Positions 1 to 7,090 of a DNA stretch of 21,915 nt are shown piece after piece. A program made the translations under genes and the position numbers. This stretch comes from JBJTIF01 sp046094825 (lineage in GTDB: Bacteria > Actinomycetota > UBA4738 > HRBIN12), in the NCBI GenBank assembly GCA_046094825.1, contig JBJTIF010000074.1, forward strand, positions 1 through 21,915. The letters are read 5' to 3'. The notes below the pieces were generated by a model. The model saw only the letters and a list, made by a program, of their open reading frames with translations. It did no database searches and was not told where the DNA came from. The first letter of the stretch is position 1. Each line of letters starts with the position of its first letter.

Positions 1-208
1 GCGTCGCCGCGAGCGCCGCGGCGGGGACGAGGGCGCTCACCGCGATGCGGATCGAGAGCATCGCCTCGACGGGGGTCGGGTCGGTGACGTCGCCGTGACG
101 CTTGCCGAGGGTGATGACGACGCCGATCTGGAGCGCGGCGAGCGCGACCATGCTCCCGCCGACGGTCTCGCGGACGTGGTGGTGCGGATGCGACTCGCGC
201 TCGCTCAC
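1..208 (-). CDS. Membrane protein of unknown function, C-terminus cut by window edge
   Basis: Seen: a GTG start at 208 overlaps the alaX stop codon (GTGA), so translation is probably coupled to alaX. About 69 residues are visible. A short His-rich N-terminus (SHPHHH) is followed by two hydrophobic stretches, roughly residues 20-36 and 53-69, that look like membrane helices, with a short polar loop between them. The reading frame runs off position 1 with no stop. I do not recognise a family. Inferred: third gene of a hydrolase-alaX-membrane protein cluster. The histidines could bind metal, but nothing else supports that. Confidence 0.6.
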   Translation of the reverse strand, partial: MSERESHPHHHVRETVGGSMVALAALQIGVVITLGKRHGDVTDPTPVEAMLSIRIAVSALVPAAALAAT

Positions 209-915
209 GCGAGCTCGATCCGCATCCGCTTGAAGCCCTTCCCCTTGCTCTCGGTCTTCACGACGCGCACGCGGCCGACCTCGCCCGTCGAGCGCACGTG
301 CGTCCCCCCGTCGGCCTGCTTGTCGATGCCCTCGATGTCGACGATGCGGATCGGGTCGACGTGCGCGGGGATGAGGCTCACCTTCGTGCGGATGAGGTCG
401 GGGTCGGCGAGGGCCTCGGCGCGGGGCAGGAAGGTCACGCGGACCGGCACATCATGCGCGAGCGCCGCGTTCAACGCCTCCTCGATCTCGCGACCGAAGT
501 CCTGGCTGATCGTCTCGAGCTCGAAGTCCATCCGTGCGATCCCGCCGGTCTCCATGTTGCCGCCCGTCACCTTCGCGCCGGTCGTGCGCTCGACGATGCC
601 GGAGAGCGCGTGGAGCGCGGTGTGGGTCCGCATGAGTTCGTGGCGACGCTCCCAGTCGATCGTCGCGGTCACGGCGGTGCCGACCGGCGGCGGTCCGTCC
701 TCGACCACGTGGCGGACGCCGCCCTCGCCTTTCACGGTGTCGGTCACCCGCACCTCCCCGTCGGCCCAGCGCAGCACGCCGGTGTCGCCGGGCTGTCCAC
801 CCCCGCGCGCGTAGAAGACGGTGCGGTCGAGGAGCACCGCGTCACCGTCGTGGGCGACGACCGTCGCCTCGCAGGTGGTCGCGTACGCGTCCGTCGCGCA
901 GATCTCCTCGGTCAT
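205..915 (-). CDS. alaX: Alanyl-tRNA editing protein AlaX (trans-editing of mischarged tRNA-Ala)
   Basis: A 236-aa free-standing homologue of the AlaRS editing domain, of the size of AlaX-M proteins. Such proteins hydrolyse Ser- or Gly-tRNA(Ala) in the cytosol. Seen: the N-terminal beta-barrel signature GGGQPGDTG (residues 38-46), the HxxxH zinc motif H98-x3-H102 (HTALH), and the second half-site GGTHV with H206. The residue where AlaRS has Cys (CxxxH) is Asp202 here (ADGGTH); Asp at this position may occur in other AlaX proteins, but I could not check. The ATG at 915 was chosen because an upstream in-frame extension overlaps the hydrolase gene and because a TAGGCT hexamer lies 7 nt before it (leaderless start). 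It lies 19 nt downstream of the hydrolase stop and overlaps the next gene by 4 nt. Confidence 0.93.
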   Translation of the reverse strand: MTEEICATDAYATTCEATVVAHDGDAVLLDRTVFYARGGGQPGDTGVLRWADGEVRVTDTVKGEGGVRHVVEDGPPPVGTAVTATIDWERRHELMRTHTALHALSGIVERTTGAKVTGGNMETGGIARMDFELETISQDFGREIEEALNAALAHDVPVRVTFLPRAEALADPDLIRTKVSLIPAHVDPIRIVDIEGIDKQADGGTHVRSTGEVGRVRVVKTESKGKGFKRMRIELA

Positions 916-922
916 GCGCCGG

Positions 923-928
923 AGCCTA
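923..928 (-). promoter_or_regulatory. Putative -10 element of a leaderless alaX transcript
   Basis: TAGGCT on the minus strand ends 7 nt before the alaX ATG at 915, which would place transcription start on or next to the start codon. There is no Shine-Dalgarno sequence. The same hexamer and nearly the same spacing precede the upstream hydrolase gene, and related elements precede five further genes here. Confidence 0.5.
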
Positions 929-934
929 CCCCGC

Positions 935-1714
935 TCAGGCGGAGAGGAACCCGACGACCTTCGGGAGGAGTTCGGGGATCGCCTGGAGGAGTTCGTCGCC
1001 CGAGGCGTAGACGAGGAGTTCGGAGTTCGGCAGGAGGTCGTGGAGGATGCGGCCGAGCTCGACGGGGTGCACCGGGTCGCCGTCCATGCACACGATGAGG
1101 ACGGGGATCTCGATCCGGCGGACGAGCTCGCGATCGGCGATCGGGTGGTCGCGGATGATCCCGCGGATCGCACGCGCGAGACCGTGCGGATCCTCGTGCG
1201 TCCACATCGTGCTGTCGAGGCCCTCCATCCACGGCGCGCGGAGCATCCGGCGGACGCGGTCAGGTTCGGCATCGATCGCCGCGAGCGCCGCCTGCGCGTC
1301 GTCGAACCCATCGGCCATCCGGTCGTAGCGCTCGACGAAGGCGAACTCGCCGTCGAGGCCGGCTGGCAGCAGCCACACCGCGCGATCGAACCGCGCCGGA
1401 TCCGCGACGAGGAGGTGGCCGATCACGCCCGCCCCGAGGGACGTCCCGACGGCGTTCCTCGCCCCGTAGGCCTTCGCGACCGCATCGAGGTCGCGTGCGA
1501 AGTCCGCGAAGCGGAACGCTCCCGGATCCTCGGGCGCGGTCGACATCCCGTGGCCGCGGAAGTCGAACCGGATCTTCGTCCCCGGCATGAAGGGGGTGAG
1601 GAGCGCGAGCTCGAGGCGGTTGTTCGTGAGCCCATGCGCGACGACGGTGACGGGCTCCCCCTCGCCGTCGACCTCGACGCAGATCCGCGCGTCCGCGGTC
1701 TCGACCCACTCCAT
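935..1714 (-). CDS. Alpha/beta hydrolase, apparently lacking the usual catalytic histidine
   Basis: A 259-aa cytosolic alpha/beta-hydrolase-fold protein. Seen: oxyanion-hole motif HG (V-A-H-G, residues 25-28), FDFRGHGMS (50-58), nucleophile elbow GTSLGAG with Ser92, and a C-terminal acid in MDGDPVHP (Asp213). In most family members a His follows about 25 residues later in a GHxL context. Here the equivalent motif reads SGDEL, with Asp240 in the His position. The substrate is unknown; esterases, haloperoxidase-like enzymes and carotenoid or lactone hydrolases share this fold. The start at 1714 is preceded at 6 nt by TAGGCT (leaderless). It is followed after 19 nt by alaX, which has a -10-like element of its own. 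Confidence 0.9.
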   Translation of the reverse strand: MEWVETADARICVEVDGEGEPVTVVAHGLTNNRLELALLTPFMPGTKIRFDFRGHGMSTAPEDPGAFRFADFARDLDAVAKAYGARNAVGTSLGAGVIGHLLVADPARFDRAVWLLPAGLDGEFAFVERYDRMADGFDDAQAALAAIDAEPDRVRRMLRAPWMEGLDSTMWTHEDPHGLARAIRGIIRDHPIADRELVRRIEIPVLIVCMDGDPVHPVELGRILHDLLPNSELLVYASGDELLQAIPELLPKVVGFLSA

Positions 1715-1720
1715 GCCGAG

Positions 1721-1726
1721 AGCCTA
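1721..1726 (-). promoter_or_regulatory. Putative -10 element of a leaderless hydrolase transcript
   Basis: TAGGCT on the minus strand, 6 nt before the ATG at 1714. No ribosome-binding site is visible. It is divergent from the promoter of the 1808 gene. Confidence 0.5.
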
Positions 1727-1783
1727 CCGAGGGTCCCCCACGCGGCGGGTCCTCCGTTCCTCGCGGACGACGGACGGGTGGCC

Positions 1784-1807
1784 TACGCTCGGCTCGGAGG
1801 TGGGACG
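1784..1807 (+). promoter_or_regulatory. Putative -10 hexamer and ribosome-binding site of the 1808 gene
   Basis: TACGCT at 1784-1789 is a candidate -10. A strong Shine-Dalgarno GGAGG at 1796-1800 lies 7 nt before the ATG at 1808 and decides the start. The two nearly abut, so either the leader is very short or the true -10 is elsewhere. Confidence 0.4.
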
Positions 1808-2344
1808 ATGCGGTCGAGCAGGATCCTCCGGCGGATCGGACTCGTGCTCATGCTCCTGTGGGGGACGCTCGCGTCGCTCTTCATCGCCGGGTACGCGTTC
1901 GAGGACCTCCCGCTCGCGACCGCGATCCTCGAGACCGCCGCGTGGGTGGTGCCGATGCTCGCGCTCCTCGTCGTCGGGTGGCGGGCTCCCGAGCGCATCG
2001 CGATCCGGGTGCTCGCGATCGCCGTCGTCGTCGTCGGGATCGGCTGGGGCGCGAACCTCGCGGACCCCGTTCGGTGGGGCGAACTCTTCGACCGCGTCGG
2101 CCCCGTGCTCGCCATCGCCGGCATCGCGGTCACGATCCCGCTCGCCGCGCTCGGACAGCGCCGGCCGCTCGCCGCGGGCGTCCTGCTCCTCGTCGCCGCC
2201 CTCGTCCCCGTGATCGGGGTCGGCGGCCTCGTCGGCGGCTTCATGCGCTCCGCGAGGATCGCGACGCTGCCGAACCTCGTCTTCGGCCTGCTCTTCCTCG
2301 TCGCCGGCCTCATCGAGCGGGACACCGCTCGCTCGATCCGCTGA
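1808..2344 (+). CDS. Small polytopic membrane protein, unknown family
   Basis: 178 aa with about six predicted membrane helices (approximately residues 8-30, 36-57, 64-82, 97-116, 120-146 and 152-169) and short loops. The N-terminus is positively charged (RSSRILRR), consistent with a cytoplasmic N-terminus. The start is fixed by GGAGG 7 nt upstream; the frame stays open far upstream, but that part is antisense to the hydrolase and AlaX genes and is not coding. No catalytic motif or family is recognised. It is transcribed divergently from the hydrolase and convergently with the large fusion gene. Confidence 0.85.
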   Translation: MRSSRILRRIGLVLMLLWGTLASLFIAGYAFEDLPLATAILETAAWVVPMLALLVVGWRAPERIAIRVLAIAVVVVGIGWGANLADPVRWGELFDRVGPVLAIAGIAVTIPLAALGQRRPLAAGVLLLVAALVPVIGVGGLVGGFMRSARIATLPNLVFGLLFLVAGLIERDTARSIR

Positions 2345-2345
2345 C

Positions 2346-2363
2346 CGTCGCGGCTACGCGACG
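2346..2363. terminator. Hairpin between convergent genes (possible bidirectional terminator)
   Basis: Perfect 7-bp stem CGTCGCG/CGCGACG with loop GCTA. The loop holds the stop codon of the minus-strand fusion gene (2354-2356). The plus gene ends at 2344. There is no T-tract, so this is a structural candidate only. Confidence 0.4.
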
Positions 2364-5300
2364 AGGTCGTCCTGCGGTGCCAGTTGATCGCGGATCGCCC
2401 GTGCCCACCGCGCGACGAGGAGCGTGAGTCCGAGGAACACCGCCCCGGACGTCATGAGGATCGTCGACACGCGGTCATCGGCCCACACGACGACGAGGAT
2501 GAGCGCCGGGATGATGAAGCCGAGGTTGTACGCCACATCGAAGAGCGCGAACGCGCGCCCACGGAAGTCATCGGGCATCGCCTGCTGCATGATCGTGTCC
2601 GCGGAGATCTTCCCGAGGAAGAACCCGGCGAAGCCGCAGAACAGGAGCGCGCTGAACCCCAGGAGCGTCGTGAACGCGCCGAAGACGAGCGTCGCCGCGC
2701 CGAGGACCGCCATCGAGCCGACGAGGAGCCGCGCGGGCGGGACGCGGTCCTTCCACCGCTGCGCGAGGACGAGGCCGACCGCACCGCCCACGAACCCGCC
2801 GCCACCGACGATCCCGAGGGCGACCGTGTCGGCGTTGCCGCTCGCGACGAGGGACCGCGAGTACAGGGCGAACGTCATGAGGGCGAAGCCCCAGAACTGG
2901 TAGCGGAGCATCTGGAACGCCGAGAGGCCGAGGGCCGCCGGCGGGCGCGAGGCCACCTCGCGGACGCCGGACGCGATGTCGCGGAGGACGCGCCGGGCCT
3001 CCTGGAGGAACGACGTCGTGTGCGGTGCGACCTCGAGCTGGCGGATCCGGCGGGTGACGAGAGCGGCGACGACGAGGGCCGCCCCACCCCCGACGACGAC
3101 GAGCCACGCGGGCAGCACCGCGCCGAGCCCGAACGCGAGCCCCGCGCCGACGACCTGGAAGAGCGCGCCGCCGGCCTGCGAGAGCCCGTTGCCGTTCAGG
3201 AGGTCCTTGCCGTGGACGACCTCGGGGAGCGCTGCGGACTTCACCGCGAGCGTGATGCGGACGCACGCCTGCATCACGAGCATCCCGACGATGAGCGCCC
3301 CGGTCGCGAGGAGGTCGCCCTCGGAGGTTCCGGTGCCGAGCGGCAGCAGCACGCCGACGGCGATGAGCGCGGTGAGCACCGCGGTCGCGATCGCGGTGCC
3401 GGCGAGGACCCGGCGCCGTTCGAACCGGTCGATGAAGACGCCGATGAACGGGCTCACGAACGTGTACGGCACGTAGAGGGCGAGCGCGACGCTCAGGAGG
3501 TAGTCGGCCGACGGCACCGTCGTGATGTCGAAGCCCTGCTGGCCCCCGAACGCGATCGACTTCGCGATCGACCCTCGGATCAACCCATCGGCCATCATCG
3601 CGAGGAACTGCACGCCCATGAGCGCCGCGAAGTCCCCGTTCGAGAAGGCCGCGAACATGCCGCCGAAGAATCGGCCGAAGCCGCCGAGCACCCGCTCGAT
3701 GCCCGATGCGCCGACCCGCAGGCCCACCGCGATCGCGGTCGCGAGCCCGAGCGACGCCCACCCGTCGGCGACGCCGAAGGGCGCGCGGTGGACGGAGACG
3801 ACCGCGATCGCGGACAGGATCGTGAGGACGATCGAGATGCCGGGGACGAGCGCGATCTTCAGCCACGGGTCATCGAGCCCGAAGAAGCGCGTGGCGAGCG
3901 CGCCGGGGAGGACGAGGAGGAGCGCGAGTCCGAGGAGGACGCGCAGCGTGTGCCCGACGTTGCCGAGCGGGCCGGGGTGATCGGCGTAGAACGCCGCGAC
4001 CTCGGCCTCCGCGGCGCGCGCGGCCGCGAGCGCCCCGTCGCCCGGCGTCGCGAGGCCGGGGCCGACGACGACCGCTACGTCGTCGCCGAGCGACACGAGC
4101 GCGGGATCGGTCGTGTCGAGGAGGGCGGCGTTCGGTGAGCCCTCGTTGAACTGCCGCACGAGGAACACGAGCGGCGGACCGGTGTAGGTCTCGCGGAGGG
4201 CGAGGACCTCCTCGGAGAAGGCCGCCGACATCCGGTTGTACGTGGCGTCGGTCCGCACCGTCGGCCGGAACCGCACGACGTCCTGCACCGCGCCGAACGC
4301 GGTCATCGAGCGGCGCACCGAGTCGCCCGGGAGGCCCGTGCGCGAGACGTTCGTGAAGGTCTTCGACCAGCCGTAGGCCTGGTACGCGTCCTCGTAGTCG
4401 ACGACGAACAGGATCGGGCTCGTCGGGTCGGCGTCGGCGACGACCGCGCGGATCGCCGCGAGCGCCGTCCGCGTCGGCTGGTCGATCCACTGGTTGTCCG
4501 GGTCGGCCCACTGCGCCGCGCGACGTCCGTCGACCCACACCCCCGCGAACGACGCGAGGACGACGGCGACGCCGACGAGGCCCGCGACGCGCGCGCGCCC
4601 GGTCCGGGCGAGGAGCCACCGCACCGCGACCCACGCGCCGAGGCCCGCGAGCGGGAAGAGCGCGAGCGTCGCGTTCATGAAGCGGTAGTACGGGTACACG
4701 GCGCCTGCGAGGAACCCGAGCACCCCGAGGTACGGCAGGAGGAGCGCGGCGGAGATCGTCCCGAACCCCTCGGACGCGGCGCGCTGCCGACGCGCCGTCG
4801 CGATCGTCCAGCCGATGCCGAGGACGACGAGCGGGACGAGGATGACCGGGTTCAACGACAGGATCCACGCGCCGAGACGCTTCAGGAAGACGGCCTGCGT
4901 GTACGGCGGCGGCAGCGCGGCGTCCGCGAGCGACCCGGGCGCACCCCACGGTCCGACGAGCCACGTCGCGAGCCCGAGGAACATGCCGCCCCCGATCGAC
5001 AGGAGGGGCGGACCGAGCTCGCGGAGCCCCGGACCGAAGCGGAACCGGCTCGTGAGCACGCGGAACCCGAAGAGCGCGACGAGCGAGACCCCGAAGATCA
5101 CGCAGGTCGTCGGGTGGGTGAACGCCGCGGCGATGCCCGTGAGGAACAGCGCGACCCGCGCGCCCCACGAGGTGCGCGCCGGCTCGACGAAGGCGAGCAT
5201 GATCGCGAGGAGGTAGAGCACCGCGGCCTGGTCGAGGTAGCCCACGTACGGGGTGGTCATGAACCAGGCGCCCGTCGCGAGGAGCACGAGGAGGAACCGC

Positions 5301-5701
5301 AGCGGGTCTCGCCGGCTCCTCCACGCGAAGGCCCCGAGCGCGAGCCCCGCGAGGATCGGGATGCCGATCATGAGGAACGCGCTGAACGTGTAGAGATCGA
5401 TGCCCGCGACGCGCTGGAGGACCGCGCCGTAGAGCGGGACGGAGATGCGGTAGCCCCCGCCGAACATCGCGAGCGGACCCCAGTCCCCGACGAGGAGCTT
5501 CGGGTCGCCGTGCATGAGGAGGTACGAGCGCCACGTGTACCAGGCGGGATCGCGCGTCGGCGCGGAGATCGACGTGTCCATGAGGAACGTCCATCCGTAC
5601 GCGAGGAGCATGCCGAGCACCGCCACGACGACGAGGGCCGGACGATCGAGGAGGCGGGGTCGTTCGCTCGACCGCGTGCGCGGCGCGGACGTCTCGGTCA
5701 T
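2354..5701 (-). CDS. Giant membrane fusion: GT-C-like/extracytoplasmic module plus MFS transporter module
   Basis: 1115 aa in one uninterrupted frame. Part 1 (residues about 20-395) is polytopic. Its first external loop contains RDPAWYTWRS with Asp51, reminiscent of the acidic first loop of GT-C glycosyltransferases, but I cannot assign a family. Residues about 396-580 form a soluble, probably extracytoplasmic domain, followed by further helices (about 585-665). Part 2 (about 688-1115) is an MFS-type 12-helix module. The loop after its second helix reads GVFIDRFERRRV (residues 754-765), matching MFS motif A (GxxxDRxxRR). MFS proteins are usually about 400-450 aa alone. ATG 5701 has GGAGG 10 nt upstream (5712-5716). 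The two modules may couple synthesis or modification of a surface polymer or lipid to export; that is inference. Confidence 0.85.
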   Translation of the reverse strand: MTETSAPRTRSSERPRLLDRPALVVVAVLGMLLAYGWTFLMDTSISAPTRDPAWYTWRSYLLMHGDPKLLVGDWGPLAMFGGGYRISVPLYGAVLQRVAGIDLYTFSAFLMIGIPILAGLALGAFAWRSRRDPLRFLLVLLATGAWFMTTPYVGYLDQAAVLYLLAIMLAFVEPARTSWGARVALFLTGIAAAFTHPTTCVIFGVSLVALFGFRVLTSRFRFGPGLRELGPPLLSIGGGMFLGLATWLVGPWGAPGSLADAALPPPYTQAVFLKRLGAWILSLNPVILVPLVVLGIGWTIATARRQRAASEGFGTISAALLLPYLGVLGFLAGAVYPYYRFMNATLALFPLAGLGAWVAVRWLLARTGRARVAGLVGVAVVLASFAGVWVDGRRAAQWADPDNQWIDQPTRTALAAIRAVVADADPTSPILFVVDYEDAYQAYGWSKTFTNVSRTGLPGDSVRRSMTAFGAVQDVVRFRPTVRTDATYNRMSAAFSEEVLALRETYTGPPLVFLVRQFNEGSPNAALLDTTDPALVSLGDDVAVVVGPGLATPGDGALAAARAAEAEVAAFYADHPGPLGNVGHTLRVLLGLALLLVLPGALATRFFGLDDPWLKIALVPGISIVLTILSAIAVVSVHRAPFGVADGWASLGLATAIAVGLRVGASGIERVLGGFGRFFGGMFAAFSNGDFAALMGVQFLAMMADGLIRGSIAKSIAFGGQQGFDITTVPSADYLLSVALALYVPYTFVSPFIGVFIDRFERRRVLAGTAIATAVLTALIAVGVLLPLGTGTSEGDLLATGALIVGMLVMQACVRITLAVKSAALPEVVHGKDLLNGNGLSQAGGALFQVVGAGLAFGLGAVLPAWLVVVGGGAALVVAALVTRRIRQLEVAPHTTSFLQEARRVLRDIASGVREVASRPPAALGLSAFQMLRYQFWGFALMTFALYSRSLVASGNADTVALGIVGGGGFVGGAVGLVLAQRWKDRVPPARLLVGSMAVLGAATLVFGAFTTLLGFSALLFCGFAGFFLGKISADTIMQQAMPDDFRGRAFALFDVAYNLGFIIPALILVVVWADDRVSTILMTSGAVFLGLTLLVARWARAIRDQLAPQDDLVA

Positions 5702-5764
5702 CGGGGGTTGGCCTCCGGTGGTCGGCGGACGCCGCGCGCGCGGCGGCGCGGTGCGAGAAGGATA
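5702..5764 (-). promoter_or_regulatory. Promoter and structured leader of the fusion gene
   Basis: Candidate -10 TATCCT at 5764-5759 (minus strand) implies a leader of about 50 nt. The leader contains a perfect 16-bp self-complementary run (5730-5745, CGCCGCGCGCGCGGCG) and then the Shine-Dalgarno GGAGG at 5716-5712. The GC-only palindrome could fold and dampen translation; this is unproven. Confidence 0.4.
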
Positions 5765-5804
5765 GACGAGCCCCGGCGGTCGACCGCGGAACCGCGGGTC
5801 GGGT

Positions 5805-6263
5805 TCAGGCGCAGCGGCGGCAGCGACCGAACACGTCGGCCTGGTGCGAGGACATCGTGAACCCCTCGCCCGCGGCGGCCGTCGCCGCCCAGCCCTCGAT
5901 GCCGCACGCGGCGAGCTCCACGACCTCGCCGCACCCCTCGCAGATCAGGTGGTGGTGATGCCCGGGGGTGCAGAGCCGGTACGCGAGTTCGCCCTCCCCC
6001 GACGGGAACGTCCGCGCCCATCCTCCCTGCGCGAGCGCCTGCAGCGTGCGGTACACGGTCGCGAGTCCCGGTCCCCCGCGTCCGCCGCGGTGGAGTCGCG
6101 CGTGGAGGACCTGCGCGGTGAGCGGGCGACCCGCGCGCTCGAGGCAGCGGGCCTCCGCGTGACCGCGCAGCGGAGCGCGATCGTCACGACGCTCGAGCGC
6201 GCGGGTCGCGCGGGTCGCGCGGGTCGCGGGCGCCGAACGGGCCACCCGGGTCACCGGCGTCAT
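5805..6263 (-). CDS. zur: Fur-family zinc regulator (Zur-like) with an internally inverted N-terminal segment
   Basis: 152 aa, a normal Fur-family length. Seen: recognition-helix region GLATVYRTL (66-74), HHHHLICEGCG (102-112), and structural zinc Cys pairs C108/C111 and C148/C151. Linkage to znuABC argues for Zur, a zinc-responsive repressor. The ATG overlaps the znuB stop (ATGA). Oddity: residues 25-40 (RRDDRAPLRGHAEARC) do not resemble Fur. The opposite strand of exactly this 48-bp segment (6144-6191) reads AAGLRVTAQRSAIVTT, the conserved Fur helix 1-2 sequence, and it is bounded by exact 18-bp inverted repeats. Flipping it gives a continuous canonical Fur protein. As written, the DNA-binding domain is probably non-functional. 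The next gene downstream has its own promoter. Confidence 0.9.
   Translation of the reverse strand: MTPVTRVARSAPATRATRATRALERRDDRAPLRGHAEARCLERAGRPLTAQVLHARLHRGGRGGPGLATVYRTLQALAQGGWARTFPSGEGELAYRLCTPGHHHHLICEGCGEVVELAACGIEGWAATAAAGEGFTMSSHQADVFGRCRRCA
6126..6209. repeat. 18-bp perfect inverted repeats bounding an inverted 48-bp segment in zur
   Basis: Left arm 6126-6143 (GCGACCCGCGCGCTCGAG) and right arm 6192-6209 are exact reverse complements. In the minus-strand zur frame the arms encode LERAGR and ATRALE. The 48-bp interior (16 codons) carries Fur sense on the plus strand although the rest of the gene is on the minus strand. The arms are ordinary Fur coding sequence, so the repeat is a natural coincidence or target, not an added element. 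Confidence 0.9.
6201..6227. repeat. Three tandem copies of a 9-bp unit (GCGGGTCGC) in zur
   Basis: Units at 6201-6209, 6210-6218 and 6219-6227 encode repeated ATR near the Zur N-terminus on the minus strand. The first unit is also half of the right inverted-repeat arm. Such a 3-codon repeat can expand or contract in frame. Confidence 0.75.
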
Positions 6264-7090
6264 CGCGCCACCGGTCGCGGATGGCGCCGGGCGGCGCGAC
6301 GACCGGCGATCGTCGCGCCCGCGAAGATCGCGGCCGCGGTGAGGACGATCGCGCCGCCCGGCGCGACGGTCCCCTGCGCGAGGGCGACGACGAGGCCGAG
6401 GAGCACCGACGCGGTCCCGGCGACGACCGCGCGGACGAGCGACCCGCGGAAGGAGTGGGCGAGCCGCGACCCCGCCGCGACCGGGATCACGAGGAGCGCC
6501 GCGACGAGGAGCAGCCCGACGACCCGCATCCCCGCGGCGACGAGGAGCGCCGTGAGGACGACGAGGAGGACGTTCAGCGCGTCGACGGGGAGCCCCGACG
6601 CGCGCGCCGTCTCCTCGTCGAGGGCGACCGCCAGCAGGCCGCGGTACGCGACCGCGATCGTCGCGAGGACGACGGCGGCGAGTACGACGATCGCGACGAC
6701 GTCGCTCCACGTGACGGCGAAGATGCTGCCGAACAGGAAGCCCTGGACCGAGGCGTTCAGCCCGCCGCGCGCGGAGAGCACGACGAGCCCGAGCGCGAGC
6801 CCCAGGTAGAAGACGAGGGCGAGCGCGAGGTCGCCGCCGAGCCGCCCGCGCGCGCGGAGCCACTCGAGCCCGATCGCCCCGACGACCGCGACGAGGAGCG
6901 CGCCCCACAGCGGCGCGATGCCGAGCGCGACGCCGAGCGCGACGCCGGCGAACGCGAGGTGTCCGGTCGCGTCACCGATGAGTGCGAGCCGACGCTGGAC
7001 GATGAACGCCCCGATCGCGGGTGCCGCGGCGCCGACCGCCGCGCCCGCGACGTACGCCTGGATCGCGAAGGGGAGCAGCAGGCGCGTCAC
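6260..7090 (-). CDS. znuB: Zinc/manganese-type ABC transporter permease (ZnuB family)
   Basis: 276 aa. An ABC-3 family integral membrane permease with about eight hydrophobic helices over its whole length. Seen: the typical IGDATGHLAFAGVALG stretch (starting near residue 39), where family members have a conserved G-D-AxxH segment, and the conserved GLLLVAALLVIPVAAG helix late in the protein. It would form the channel of the metal importer with ZnuC and ZnuA. The GTG at 7090 overlaps the znuC stop (GTGA), and the stop overlaps the zur start (ATGA). The frame upstream of 7090 is a shadow of znuC. Zinc is inferred from the linked Fur-family regulator; manganese or iron cannot be excluded. Confidence 0.93.
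   Translation of the reverse strand: MTRLLLPFAIQAYVAGAAVGAAAPAIGAFIVQRRLALIGDATGHLAFAGVALGVALGIAPLWGALLVAVVGAIGLEWLRARGRLGGDLALALVFYLGLALGLVVLSARGGLNASVQGFLFGSIFAVTWSDVVAIVVLAAVVLATIAVAYRGLLAVALDEETARASGLPVDALNVLLVVLTALLVAAGMRVVGLLLVAALLVIPVAAGSRLAHSFRGSLVRAVVAGTASVLLGLVVALAQGTVAPGGAIVLTAAAIFAGATIAGRRAARRHPRPVAR

Noticed and set aside
2384..4138. Long open frame on the plus strand (584 codons), rich in Arg, Glu and Asp
   Set aside because: It is the antisense shadow of the membrane fusion gene; low-complexity charged composition and no motif.
5776..5787. Perfect 12-bp palindrome GCGGTCGACCGC just past zur
   Set aside because: Too short and GC-only to call a terminator or operator; such palindromes are expected by chance in this composition.
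6201..6227. Tandem 9-bp repeats as a CRISPR or satellite array
   Set aside because: Only three contiguous 9-bp copies without spacers; an in-frame codon repeat inside zur.
5844..6809. Plus-strand frame containing a Fur-like N-terminal motif, as an independent fur gene
   Set aside because: Only the 16 residues plus repeat arms look like Fur; the sequence on either side is antisense to zur and znuB. It is better explained as an inverted segment of zur.
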